From Microbacterium sp. PM5 (GTDB taxonomy: Bacteria > Actinomycetota > Actinomycetes > Actinomycetales > Microbacteriaceae), in assembly GCF_003293595.1 (NCBI RefSeq), contig NZ_CP022162.1, positions 280,346-344,345 of the forward strand: a stretch of 64,000 nt of DNA, written 5' to 3'. Positions 1-9,697 of this stretch are shown one piece after another (the first letter of the stretch is position 1; the number at the start of each line of letters is the position of its first letter). Under the pieces are notes generated by a model. It saw nothing but the letters and a program-made list of their open reading frames with translations. It was not told where the DNA came from and did not search any database. Position numbers and translations under genes: made by a program.

Positions 1-10
1 CCCAGAATCG

Positions 11-979
11 GTGTCGGCCCGCTATGGCCGGTTCGCCCGCGAGGAGGCTCCCGGACGTTCCGCGCTGTACGGCGAGTGGGCCGCCGGAGTCGCGGCGGAT
101 GCCGAGGCGCAGGAGGTGCTCGGTCGGATCGCGCCTTCTCATCGTCAGCCCCCGCTCGTCTTCGCCGCCGCTCGGATGCTCGGATCCGGCGAAGGCGGGT
201 ACCGCGAGTGGCGGCAATGGGTGCTCGCCCACGGCGACGAGCTGGTCGCGGAATGCGGGGCGCGCTCTCTGCAGACCAACGAACCCCTCCGGTGCGCCGC
301 CCTGCTGCCCGCGCTTGCGGGCATCGACGGGCCGATCGCGCTGCTCGAGGTCGGAGCGAGCGCGGGACTGTGCCTCTACCCCGACCGCTACTCGTACCGG
401 TATCGAGGCGTCGCCGGCGAGATCGTGCTCGATCCCCCCGACGGGGCGTCGTCGGTCGTGCTCGAGAGCGAGCTGCGCGGTCAGCACGTGCCCCCGTTGC
501 GGCATCCGGAGATCGTCTGGCGGGCGGGCATCGATCTCGCGCCACTGGATCCGGCCGACCCCGCCACCGAGGCGTGGTTGACGGCTCTCGTCTGGCCGGG
601 CGAGACCGGACGCGCGGATCGGGTGCGTTCCGCGCTGCGCATCGCGGCGGCGGACCCGCCCCTCATGTTCGCGGGAGACGGCGTCGAACAGCTCGCCCGC
701 GCGGCCGCGGCGGCGCCGCGGGAGACGACACTCGTCGTTCAGACGCCGGGTGTCCTGGCCCATCTCGGATGGCATGCGCGACACGCGTTGATCGAGGCGG
801 CATCCGCCGCAGGACGATGGATCACCCTCGATGCCCCCGCTCTCCACGAGGGCTGGCGCGGTGGCGCGCCGGCGACGTGTGCGGCGGAGGGCTTCGCGCT
901 CGCACGAGACGGCATCGTCCTCGGCCGTGCCGATCCTCTTGGGCGATGGCTGGAGTGGCATCCCGGCGGGTGCGGCTGA
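11..979 (+). CDS. DUF2332 family protein
   Basis: This 322-residue protein matches the DUF2332 family by its overall pattern. Residues 88-104 (TNEPLRCAALLPAL region) are followed at 111-120 by a glycine-rich LEVGASAGL motif, which resembles the nucleotide loop of a SAM-dependent methyltransferase. No catalytic assignment is safe. The GTG start lies only 10 bases into the window, so the ribosome binding site and a possible longer N-terminus cannot be judged. It is followed after 18 bases by the DUF3263 gene on the same strand. Confidence 0.75.
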   Translation: MSARYGRFAREEAPGRSALYGEWAAGVAADAEAQEVLGRIAPSHRQPPLVFAAARMLGSGEGGYREWRQWVLAHGDELVAECGARSLQTNEPLRCAALLPALAGIDGPIALLEVGASAGLCLYPDRYSYRYRGVAGEIVLDPPDGASSVVLESELRGQHVPPLRHPEIVWRAGIDLAPLDPADPATEAWLTALVWPGETGRADRVRSALRIAAADPPLMFAGDGVEQLARAAAAAPRETTLVVQTPGVLAHLGWHARHALIEAASAAGRWITLDAPALHEGWRGGAPATCAAEGFALARDGIVLGRADPLGRWLEWHPGGCG

Positions 980-997
980 CGGGGTTAGCGTGAGGAC

Positions 998-1267
998 GTG
1001 CCCCTCTCCGACCGCGATCGTCTCCTCCTCGACTTCGAGTCGCGGTGGATCGCACACGACGCCGTGAAGGAGGAGGCCATCCGCGCCGAACTCGACCTGG
1101 CGCCGGCCCGGTACTACCAGCTGCTCGCCCGCATCATCGATCAACCGGATGCCGCGGCGCACGACGCCATGCTGGTGCACCGTCTGCGCCGGCTCCGCGA
1201 CGCGCGCGAGAGCGAGCGCGAGGGACGCGCGGCCGTTCCCGCCGTCCGCACGGGAACAGGCCGATAG
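998..1267 (+). CDS. DUF3263 family protein
   Basis: This is an 89-residue, highly charged protein with a GTG start. The first 70 residues (LLLDFESRW, then PARYYQLLARIID) match the actinobacterial DUF3263 family, small helical proteins with a putative DNA-binding helix-turn-helix. The C-terminal 20 residues are Arg/Glu-rich and look disordered. It sits 9 bases before the LytR_C gene, an arrangement common in actinobacteria, so the two are probably co-transcribed. No biochemical function is established for the family. Confidence 0.8.
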   Translation: MPLSDRDRLLLDFESRWIAHDAVKEEAIRAELDLAPARYYQLLARIIDQPDAAAHDAMLVHRLRRLRDARESEREGRAAVPAVRTGTGR

Positions 1268-1276
1268 CATTCTGGG

Positions 1277-1849
1277 GTGCCGAGTACGCCCCCGCAGAAA
1301 GACCGCTTCGATGATCTCGCCCTCGAGGGAGGGCGCATCGGTGCTCACCGCGCCGAGAATCCGCGTCTGCGAGGCGGAGTCGTGGTGCTGTGGTCGATCA
1401 TCGCGATCGTCGTTCTGGTCGCGGTCGGCATCTTCGGCACGCTGATCGCCACTGGCCGCGTCACCCTCTTTCCCACGCCGAGCGCCACGCCGACGACCAT
1501 CGCGACCGCCGAGCCGGGCATCGACACGTCCTACGCGGTGACGGTCCTCAATGCGACGACGCAGTCGGGTCTGGCCGGCTCCCTCGCGCAGACCATCGTC
1601 GCGGCCGGATGGGCGTCCGACAGAGTCACCGCCGGCGACGCCAGCTCCAAGGACTTCCCGACCACGACGGTCTTCTACTCCGACCCCGCCGAAGAAGGGG
1701 CGGCGCGCGGCCTCGCCCAGGTGATCGGCGGCGCGGCGGTGACCCTCAGCGACGCCTACGCCTCTCTTGCGGGTGGCGACGGCAGCAAGCTCCTCGTCGT
1801 CGTCATCGGCGCGGATCGCACGGATGCCGGAGCCACTCCGGCCGGCTGA
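1277..1849 (+). CDS. LytR C-terminal domain membrane protein
   Basis: This 190-residue protein has a cytoplasmic N-terminus, one membrane helix at about residues 35-58, a Ser/Thr/Pro linker, and a LytR_C domain at about 86-178 (ITVLNAT-like start, then GLA and a GW turn). LytR_C domains occur at the C-terminus of LCP cell-wall ligases. Here the domain stands alone without the LCP catalytic part, so an extracellular envelope-associated role is inferred but no reaction. The GTG start at 1277 keeps the domain order sensible. Confidence 0.8.
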   Translation: MPSTPPQKDRFDDLALEGGRIGAHRAENPRLRGGVVVLWSIIAIVVLVAVGIFGTLIATGRVTLFPTPSATPTTIATAEPGIDTSYAVTVLNATTQSGLAGSLAQTIVAAGWASDRVTAGDASSKDFPTTTVFYSDPAEEGAARGLAQVIGGAAVTLSDAYASLAGGDGSKLLVVVIGADRTDAGATPAG

Positions 1850-1903
1850 CCCCACCGCCCGGTGATCACGAGCGTGGTCATGAGCGCCGAGCGTGTTTCG
1901 CGC

Positions 1904-1937
1904 GTGTGAACAGTTCGATGCGCCCGTGTCAACAGTT
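1904..1937 (+). repeat. Direct repeat upstream of cold-shock gene
   Basis: Two copies of GTGTSAACAGTT (1904-1915 and 1926-1937, 11 of 12 bases identical) start 22 bases apart, which is two helical turns. They lie about 75-105 bases before the cold-shock ATG, upstream of a plausible -10 hexamer TAGCAT at 1972-1977. This spacing suits a dimeric activator or repressor. The binding protein is unknown. Confidence 0.4.
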
Positions 1938-2010
1938 GCCGGAACGGCGATTTCGCCGCTCTCGCGCTGGTTAGCATTGCGACGTCCCACCGCAGCATCA
2001 GGAGATTCGC

Positions 2011-2214
2011 ATGGCCCAAGGCACCGTCAAGTGGTTCAACGCCGAGAAGGGTTTCGGCTTCATCACCGTGACCGACGGCCAGGACGTGTTCGTCCACTAC
2101 TCCAACATCGACATGTCGGGATTCCGCGTCCTGGAGGAGGGGCAGACGGTCGAGTTCACCGTCGGAGCCGGTCAGAAGGGCCCCCAGGCCGAGTCGGTCC
2201 GCGTCGTCGCCTGA
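2011..2214 (+). CDS. cspA: CspA-family cold-shock protein
   Basis: This 67-residue protein is a single cold-shock domain. RNP1 is KGFGFI at residues 13-18 and RNP2 is VFVHY at 27-31. Such proteins bind single-stranded RNA or DNA and melt mRNA structure. The ATG is preceded by AGGAG at a good distance. The 160-base upstream region carries the direct repeats noted separately. Its length and charge fit the major actinobacterial CspA. The gene stands alone, with the groL CIRCE element about 70 bases downstream. Confidence 0.95.
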   Translation: MAQGTVKWFNAEKGFGFITVTDGQDVFVHYSNIDMSGFRVLEEGQTVEFTVGAGQKGPQAESVRVVA

Positions 2215-2284
2215 CGCCGTCCGGCCCTCCCATCGCGCCCGCTCGGCGCGGCTTGCACTCGTCATGCCAGAGTGCCAGAATGAG

Positions 2285-2311
2285 TTAGCACTCAATCATC
2301 GCGAGTGCTAA
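2285..2311 (+). promoter_or_regulatory. CIRCE element (HrcA operator)
   Basis: The sequence is a perfect inverted repeat, TTAGCACTC, nine bases, then GAGTGCTAA, identical to the CIRCE consensus. It lies 37 bases before the groL ATG. This predicts HrcA repression and heat-shock induction of groL. hrcA is not in the window. Confidence 0.97.
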
Positions 2312-3967
<1,656 letters not shown>

Positions 3968-3980
3968 GTCCGGATCTCCA

Positions 3981-4012
3981 CAGAAAGGCCCCTCTTCGGA
4001 GGGGCCTTTCTG
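3981..4012 (+). terminator. Intrinsic terminator after groL
   Basis: A perfect 14-base-pair stem (3981-3994 with 3999-4012) is closed by a TTCG tetraloop and begins 14 bases after the groL stop. It contains AAAGGCCCC/GGGGCCTTT, so it can act on both strands and also end transcription of the convergent WXG100 gene. Confidence 0.92.
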
Positions 4013-4038
4013 CGTGACGGAGCACGATGACGACCGCG

Positions 4039-4326
4039 TCAGCGGAACATGCTCGCGGCGGAGCTCTCGGTCTGCGCGTACTGGGCGCCGGCGTTCCCCA
4101 GGGCGGTGCCGATGTCGCCGAGCGCGCTCTCCAGCTCGGTCTGTGCGGCCCGCCACCGATCGACCAACCCCTGGAAAGCAACGGCGGCGCTGCCCGTCCA
4201 CGCACTCTGCAGCTGGGTGAGCTGGCCGAGCATCGCGGCGGTCTCTGATTGCAGGCGATCGGCGGTCGCGCGAATCGCCCCGGTGGCGCTGAGTACGGCA
4301 TCCGAATCCACACTGAACGCGGTCAT
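4039..4326 (-). CDS. WXG100 family protein
   Basis: This 95-residue protein is two predicted helices joined by a turn carrying W-T-G (W43, G45), the signature of the ESAT-6/CFP-10 WXG100 family. These are secreted by type VII systems or act as partners for their substrates. An ATG ten codons upstream is possible. The chosen ATG at 4326 is better because AAAGGAG lies seven bases before it. No type VII secretion gene is nearby, so export and partner are open. It is convergent with groL. Confidence 0.85.
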   Translation of the reverse strand: MTAFSVDSDAVLSATGAIRATADRLQSETAAMLGQLTQLQSAWTGSAAVAFQGLVDRWRAAQTELESALGDIGTALGNAGAQYAQTESSAASMFR

Positions 4327-4465
4327 GGTGAGCTCCTTTCGTCGGTGTGGCGCCACGCTACCCAGCGGTGCAAGGGCGCGCGATGACGGCGAGTGCGCGC
4401 GTGCAGAATGCGCTCAGGAGAGGCGCTGGGGAGGAGCCGGCGCGCGGCGTCGCCGGCTCGGCGTC

Positions 4466-6193
4466 TCAGGGCTCGATGTGCAGCCGAGGCAGGGGCTGGG
4501 TCTCGATGAAGAGGTGCTCGGCGGCGTCGCGGCTCTGCGCGAGCGGGAAGGCGACGCGGAAGGTGGCACCCCCGCCGGGCGTCTCGCTCACCACGATCGA
4601 TCCGTGCAGCGCGTCGACCACCGACGCCACGATGGACAGACCGAGACCAGAGCCGCCGGTCTCGCGCGTGCGTGAGGTGTCTGCGCGCCAGAACCGCTGG
4701 AAGATCTTCTCCCGCAGTTGCGGAGCGATGCCCTCGCCGTGATCGATGACCGAGATCCATCCCATTCCGCCCGGTTCGTCGACGCCCACGGCGAGCTCGA
4801 TCGGCGAGCCGTCGGGTGTGTAGCGGCGCGCATTGCCGAGCAGGTTCGCGACGACCTGGCGGATGCGGTTCTCGTCGCCCAGGACGATGGGTTCCCGCTC
4901 GGAGGGCAGGGGCACCGCAGGGGCGGGGGAAGGTGCTGTGACCGTCTCGCCGTCGGCGCGCGGCCGGCGTCGCAGCAGTGCACCGATCGCCGCGGTCGGG
5001 GGCCGTCGACGCGTCGGGGCGCTGGCCGTGGGCGGCGCGGATGCCGGACGCAGCACCGCCGGGCGTGAGTCGTCGTCGACGAACGAGACGGTCCGTTCCG
5101 GCGAGGTCGCGCGCGCATCCAGCACCGCGTCGCGGGCGATCGGGCGCAGGTCTACGGGAGCGACGACGATGTCACGGCGCTCGTCGAGGCGGGCGAGGGC
5201 GAGCAGGTCCTCGACGAGGCCGCCCATGCGGATGGCCTCTTTCTCGATGCGTTCCATCGATTGCGCCGTCTGCTCGTCGCCCGAGATGGCGCCCATCCGG
5301 TACAGCTCCGCGTATCCGCGCACGGTCACCAGGGGTGTGCGCAGTTCATGACTGGCGTCGCCGATGAAGCGTCGCATCTGCAGCACGGTGGCGTCGCGCT
5401 GGCCGAGCGCCTGATCCACGCGGTCGAGCATGGCGTTGATCGCCGTCTTGAGCTTCCCGACTTCGGTGCCGGGAGCGATGTCGCCCATGCGCTGGCCGAA
5501 GTCGCCCCGCGCGATGGACATCGCCGTCTGCTCCACCTGCCCGAGGCTCCGGAACGCCAGCGTGACGAGCCAGCGGGTGAGCAGGGCGCTCACCAGGATC
5601 GTCATGAGCGCCAGAATCGTGTAGATGCCGACGAAGCTCGCCACCGTCTGATTCACGGGCGTCAACGGCAGGGCGAGCAGCTGGACGTTGTTCTCGCGTG
5701 CTCCCGGGATCTGCAGGATGTCGACGGCGGCATGGAAGGTCGTCTTGCCGTCGGCCGAGGTGAGATCGAACGGAGTCGTGCCCTGCATGAGGGTGCTGTC
5801 GAGACCGAACGTGGCCGGGAACACCGGTGGGTTGTCGGAGGGCGGGCCTCCGGTGGCCAGCCTCGTGCCGTCGGGCCCGTAGACGGCGATGTAGAAGGAT
5901 GTCAGCGGCGGATAGTCGGCGGGCTCGAATTTGGCGACCCCGTCGACGACCTCGACGTTGAGCAGGCTGCTGGCCTGATCGAGCGTCACCGTCTGGCTGA
6001 TCGACTGGTCGCGCTCGGCGATCTGGGCGTTGCGCAGGAACACCGCTGTACCGAACCCGGCGACGAGCAGTCCGCCGGTCAGCACGGCCACGGTGACGCC
6101 CGTGACCTTGGCCCGCAGGCTGATGCCGCGCCACCACGAGGTGAGGCGGTCGTTCTTCTTCGCGTGTGCCGCGTACACGCCGTCCGCCGTCAT
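4466..6193 (-). CDS. Sensor histidine kinase (TcrY-like)
   Basis: This 575-residue membrane kinase partners the response regulator just upstream. It has a membrane helix at about 28-52, an extracellular sensor at 53-185, a second helix at 187-212, then a HAMP region. The dimerisation helix carries the phospho-acceptor H282 in DASHELRTPL. The ATPase domain shows an N-box (NLLGNARRY), DHGEGI and GGSGLGLSI. An unusual Pro/Ala/Arg-rich insertion of about 50 residues (about 375-430) interrupts the region between the first part of the kinase domain and the N-box. The architecture resembles mycobacterial TcrY/PrrB kinases. The signal sensed is unknown. Confidence 0.92.
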   Translation of the reverse strand: MTADGVYAAHAKKNDRLTSWWRGISLRAKVTGVTVAVLTGGLLVAGFGTAVFLRNAQIAERDQSISQTVTLDQASSLLNVEVVDGVAKFEPADYPPLTSFYIAVYGPDGTRLATGGPPSDNPPVFPATFGLDSTLMQGTTPFDLTSADGKTTFHAAVDILQIPGARENNVQLLALPLTPVNQTVASFVGIYTILALMTILVSALLTRWLVTLAFRSLGQVEQTAMSIARGDFGQRMGDIAPGTEVGKLKTAINAMLDRVDQALGQRDATVLQMRRFIGDASHELRTPLVTVRGYAELYRMGAISGDEQTAQSMERIEKEAIRMGGLVEDLLALARLDERRDIVVAPVDLRPIARDAVLDARATSPERTVSFVDDDSRPAVLRPASAPPTASAPTRRRPPTAAIGALLRRRPRADGETVTAPSPAPAVPLPSEREPIVLGDENRIRQVVANLLGNARRYTPDGSPIELAVGVDEPGGMGWISVIDHGEGIAPQLREKIFQRFWRADTSRTRETGGSGLGLSIVASVVDALHGSIVVSETPGGGATFRVAFPLAQSRDAAEHLFIETQPLPRLHIEP

Positions 6194-6203
6194 CGCCCCG
6201 CGA

Positions 6204-6896
6204 TCAGGCGGTCTTGCCGGCCTTCAGCATGTAGCCGAAGCCGCGCTTGGTCTGGATGAGCGGCTCCGAGGAGTACGGGTCGATCTTGCGGCGCAGGTAC
6301 GAGATGTAGCTCTCCACGATGCCCGCGTCGCCGTTGAAGTCGTACTCCCAGACGTGATCGAGGATCTGCGCCTTGCTGAGCACCCGGTTGGGGTTGAGCA
6401 TGAGATAGCGCAGGAGCTTGAACTCGGTGGGGGACAGGTCGATCGAGACGTCTCCCACCGTGACGTCGTGCGTGTCCTGGTCCATGGTCAGCTCGCCGGC
6501 GCGGATGGTCGACTCCTCGTCGGCCTGCATGGTGCGTCGGAGAATCGCCTGGAGTCGCGCGACGATCTCGTCGAGGGAGAAGGGCTTGGTGACGTAGTCG
6601 TCGCCACCGGCGTTCAGCCCTTCGATCTTGTCCTCGGTCTCGTCCTTCGCCGTGAGGAAGAGGATGGGCGCCGTGTACCCCGCGCCGCGGAGGCGCTTGG
6701 TGACGCTGAACCCGTTCATGTCGGGGAGCATCACGTCGAGGATGATGAGGTCTGGTTCCTCTTCGAGCACGGCCGAGATGGTCTGCGCGCCGTTCGCGAC
6801 GGCGCGCACCTGGTAGCCGGCGAACCTGAGGCTCGTGACCAGCAGGTCCCGGATGTTCGGTTCGTCGTCCACGACGAGGATGCGCGGTGCGGTCAT
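6204..6896 (-). CDS. OmpR-family response regulator (TcrX-like)
   Basis: This 230-residue regulator has a receiver domain at about 1-120, with the acidic pair D10/D11, phospho-acceptor D54 and K104 in VTKPF. A winged-helix DNA-binding domain follows at about 130-226, ending in KRGFGYML. The start ATG at 6896 gives a receiver beginning TAPRILVVDDE; a longer open frame upstream is not conserved-looking. It is transcribed first, with 10 bases to the kinase gene, so the two form one operon. Closest family is the TcrX/PrrA group. Confidence 0.95.
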   Translation of the reverse strand: MTAPRILVVDDEPNIRDLLVTSLRFAGYQVRAVANGAQTISAVLEEEPDLIILDVMLPDMNGFSVTKRLRGAGYTAPILFLTAKDETEDKIEGLNAGGDDYVTKPFSLDEIVARLQAILRRTMQADEESTIRAGELTMDQDTHDVTVGDVSIDLSPTEFKLLRYLMLNPNRVLSKAQILDHVWEYDFNGDAGIVESYISYLRRKIDPYSSEPLIQTKRGFGYMLKAGKTA

Positions 6897-6953
6897 AGCC
6901 CCATCCTGGCATCGCAACCCTTCCCTTTGCTGGATATCGGAGAAGATGGATGG

Positions 6954-7982
6954 ATGACGACGCCCGCGCCGCAGGTCCCCGTCCCCCCGTCGGCACCGCT
7001 GTTCGCACCCCCGACGCCGCCCGTCCCGCCCACGATCGTCCGCACGGCCCGCGCCCTCCCGGTCGACGCCGTGATCGGTGGTCTCGCCTTCCACCGGCTG
7101 AACTTCGCGCGCCGTCGGTCGGGATGGTGGACCCCGCTGGTGACCGGCATCCTGGGCCTCGCGATCTACCTCGGGTTCCTCGTGTTCGTCATGGTCGTCA
7201 TCGGGATCGCGCTCTTCCGCGACCCGGAGCGCCTGGACGACCTCGCACGCCTCGGTCAGTCGGGCGGCGTCGACATGGGCGACCCCCTCATGGTCGCGAT
7301 CCTGCTCGGGACGATCGCCCTCATGCTTCCGGCCTACATCCTCGCGTCACTGATCGTGAACGGACGCCGGGTCGGGCTCGTCTCCTCGGCCGCGGGACGG
7401 CTGCGCTGGCGCTGGATGCTGCTGTGCGGTGCGCTCGCCGTCGGCGTGTCCGCCGTGCTGACCGTGGTCGGTCTCCTCCTCCCCGGCGGCACGGAGGAGC
7501 CCGCGACGGGCGGCCCGGCCCCGACCTGGCCGATCACGCTCGTGGTCGTGCTGCTGCTCGTTCCCGTGCAGGCGGCGGCGGAGGAGTACATCTTCCGCGG
7601 GTACCTCATGCAGAGCATCGGGCGCTGGCTGCGGCATCCGGCGTTCGCGATCCTCCTGCCCGTGCCGCTGTTCGTCCTCGGGCACGGCTACGACCTGCTC
7701 GGTCAGATCGGCGTCGGCCTGTTTGCCGTCGCTGCCGGCTGGCTCACGTGGCGCACCGGAGGACTGGAGGCGGCGATCGCCCTGCACGTCGTGAACAACC
7801 TCTCGGCGTTCCTGCTCTCGCTCGCCTCCGGCTCCAGCCCCACCGAGAGTTCGACGGGACTGGTCAGTTTTCTGTGGTCGTTCCTGCTGATCGCCGGATA
7901 CGTCGCGATCGTCGAGTGGATGCTGGCGCGTCGTCCGCTGCCGCGCACGCTCGTCCTGCCGCCACCGGCTCCCGTGTGGTGA
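6954..7982 (+). CDS. CPBP-family intramembrane protease
   Basis: This 342-residue membrane protein has a proline-rich cytoplasmic start (residues 1-28) and about eight hydrophobic helices. The CPBP (Abi) motif EEYIFR contains E210, E211 and R215; H244 follows in GHGYD, and the final motif has H278 and N282 in HVVNNL. These are the metal-site residues of Rce1-type proteases. Members cleave prenylated proteins in eukaryotes and affect bacteriocin immunity in bacteria. The substrate here is unknown. It is divergent from the two-component operon with 57 bases between. Confidence 0.88.
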   Translation: MTTPAPQVPVPPSAPLFAPPTPPVPPTIVRTARALPVDAVIGGLAFHRLNFARRRSGWWTPLVTGILGLAIYLGFLVFVMVVIGIALFRDPERLDDLARLGQSGGVDMGDPLMVAILLGTIALMLPAYILASLIVNGRRVGLVSSAAGRLRWRWMLLCGALAVGVSAVLTVVGLLLPGGTEEPATGGPAPTWPITLVVVLLLVPVQAAAEEYIFRGYLMQSIGRWLRHPAFAILLPVPLFVLGHGYDLLGQIGVGLFAVAAGWLTWRTGGLEAAIALHVVNNLSAFLLSLASGSSPTESSTGLVSFLWSFLLIAGYVAIVEWMLARRPLPRTLVLPPPAPVW

Positions 7983-7983
7983 G

Positions 7984-9627
7984 CTACGCGGCGGCGATGC
8001 CCTCGGCATCCAGGATCGTGTAGCTGTAGCCCTGCTCGGCGAGGAAGCGCTGCCGGTTCTGCGCGAAGTCCTGGTCGACCGTGTCGCGCGCGATGAGCGT
8101 GTAGAAGCTCGCCGTGTGCCCGTTCGACTTCGGACGCAGCAGTCGTCCGAGCCGCTGCGCCTCCTCCTGGCGCGAGCCGAATGATCCCGACACCTGGATC
8201 GCGACCGAGGCGTCGGGCAGATCGATCGAGAAGTTCGCGACCTTCGAGACGACGAGGACAGGCAGGCGCGCCTCACGGAAGGCGGCGAACAGCTCCTCGC
8301 GCTCGTCCACGGGCGTCGCTCCGGTGATCTTCGGTGCGTCCAGAGCCTCGGACAGCACGTCGATCTGATCGAGATACTGGCCGATGACGAGGATCTGCTC
8401 TCCCGCGTGGCGGGCGACGAGATCCTTCACCACGCCGATCTTCGCGTGGGCCGTGGCGGCGAGACGGTAGCGCTCGTCGTCGGCGGATGCCGCGTACTCC
8501 ATGCGGTCGGACGGCGGGAGGTCGACGCGCACCTCGTAGCAGACGGCCGGAGAGATGAAGCCCTGGGCCTCGATCTCCTTCCACGGAGCATCGAAGCGCT
8601 TGGGGCCGATGAGGCTGAAGACGTCCCCTTCGCGCCCGTCCTCTCGGACGAGCGTCGCGGTGAGTCCGAGTCGGCGACGCGCCTGCAGGTCGGCGGTGAG
8701 CTTGAAGACCGGTGCGGGAAGCAGATGCACCTCGTCGTAGACGATGAGGCCCCAGTCCAGCGCATCCAGGAGCGCGAGGTGCGCGTACTGGCCCTTTCGC
8801 TTCGCCGTGAGGATCTGATAGGTCGCGATGGTGACCGGCTTGATCTCCTTGGTCTGTCCCGAGTACTCGCCGATCTCCTCGGGGGTCAGCGTCGTGCGCT
8901 TGAGCAGCTCGTCGCGCCACTGGCGCGCGCTGACGGTGTTGGTGACGAGGATGAGGGTCGTCGTCTTCGTCTCGGCCATCGCCGCGGCCCCCACGAGCGT
9001 CTTGCCGGCGCCGCAGGGAAGCACGACGACACCCGAGCCGCCCTCGCTGAAGATGTCGACGGCCTGGCGCTGATACGGACGCAGGGTCCAGCCGTCCTCG
9101 TGCAGATCGATCTCGTGCGGGGTGCCGGGGGTGTAGCCGGCGTGATCCTCCGCCGGCCAGCCGATCTTCAGCAGTTCCTGCTTGATGTGCCCGCGCGCCC
9201 ACGCGTCGATCACGTACGTGTCGGGGGAGGGGTGGCCGATCAGCAGGGGCTGGATGCGCTTGTTCTTCGCCATCTCGGCGAGAACCGCGGGGTCGGAGCC
9301 TCGCAGCACGAGTGCGCCCTCGGCATCCCGTTCGATGACCAGACGTCCGTAGCGGTTCACCGTCTCACGGATGTCGATCGACACCGATGCGGGCACGGGG
9401 AAGCGCGACCAGCGGTCGAGGGTGGCCAGCATGTCGTCGGCGCTGTGCCCCGCGGCGCGCGCGTTCCAGAGCCCCAGTCGGGTGACCCGGTAGGTGTGGA
9501 TGTGCTCGGGTGCGCGCTCGAGCTCGGCGAAGATGGCGAGCTCGTGGCGCGCCGTCTCCGCGTGGGGGTGCGCGACTTCGAGCAGCACGGTGCGGTCGCT
9601 TTGCACGATGAGGGGGCCGTCAGCCAT
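7984..9627 (-). CDS. XPB-type DNA helicase
   Basis: This 547-residue superfamily 2 helicase resembles bacterial XPB/RAD25. Walker A is CGAGKT at 205-210, the DEAH-box equivalent is DEVH at 298-301, motif III-like LTATLVRED is at about 322-330, and the arginine-finger motif EEAQRLGRLLRP is near residue 500. Residues 1-180 form the damage-recognition-like N-terminal part. The ATG at 9627 fits the family; the open frame extends further upstream without conservation. It is 70 bases downstream of the helicase-associated gene, with which it is usually paired in actinobacteria. It is expected to act in DNA repair. Confidence 0.93.
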   Translation of the reverse strand: MADGPLIVQSDRTVLLEVAHPHAETARHELAIFAELERAPEHIHTYRVTRLGLWNARAAGHSADDMLATLDRWSRFPVPASVSIDIRETVNRYGRLVIERDAEGALVLRGSDPAVLAEMAKNKRIQPLLIGHPSPDTYVIDAWARGHIKQELLKIGWPAEDHAGYTPGTPHEIDLHEDGWTLRPYQRQAVDIFSEGGSGVVVLPCGAGKTLVGAAAMAETKTTTLILVTNTVSARQWRDELLKRTTLTPEEIGEYSGQTKEIKPVTIATYQILTAKRKGQYAHLALLDALDWGLIVYDEVHLLPAPVFKLTADLQARRRLGLTATLVREDGREGDVFSLIGPKRFDAPWKEIEAQGFISPAVCYEVRVDLPPSDRMEYAASADDERYRLAATAHAKIGVVKDLVARHAGEQILVIGQYLDQIDVLSEALDAPKITGATPVDEREELFAAFREARLPVLVVSKVANFSIDLPDASVAIQVSGSFGSRQEEAQRLGRLLRPKSNGHTASFYTLIARDTVDQDFAQNRQRFLAEQGYSYTILDAEGIAAA

Positions 9628-9697
9628 AGCGTCCCAGTCTACCGACCTCGCAGCGGCGGGGGCTCGCGTCACCAGCCGTGCGTGCGCGTGCGGACGG

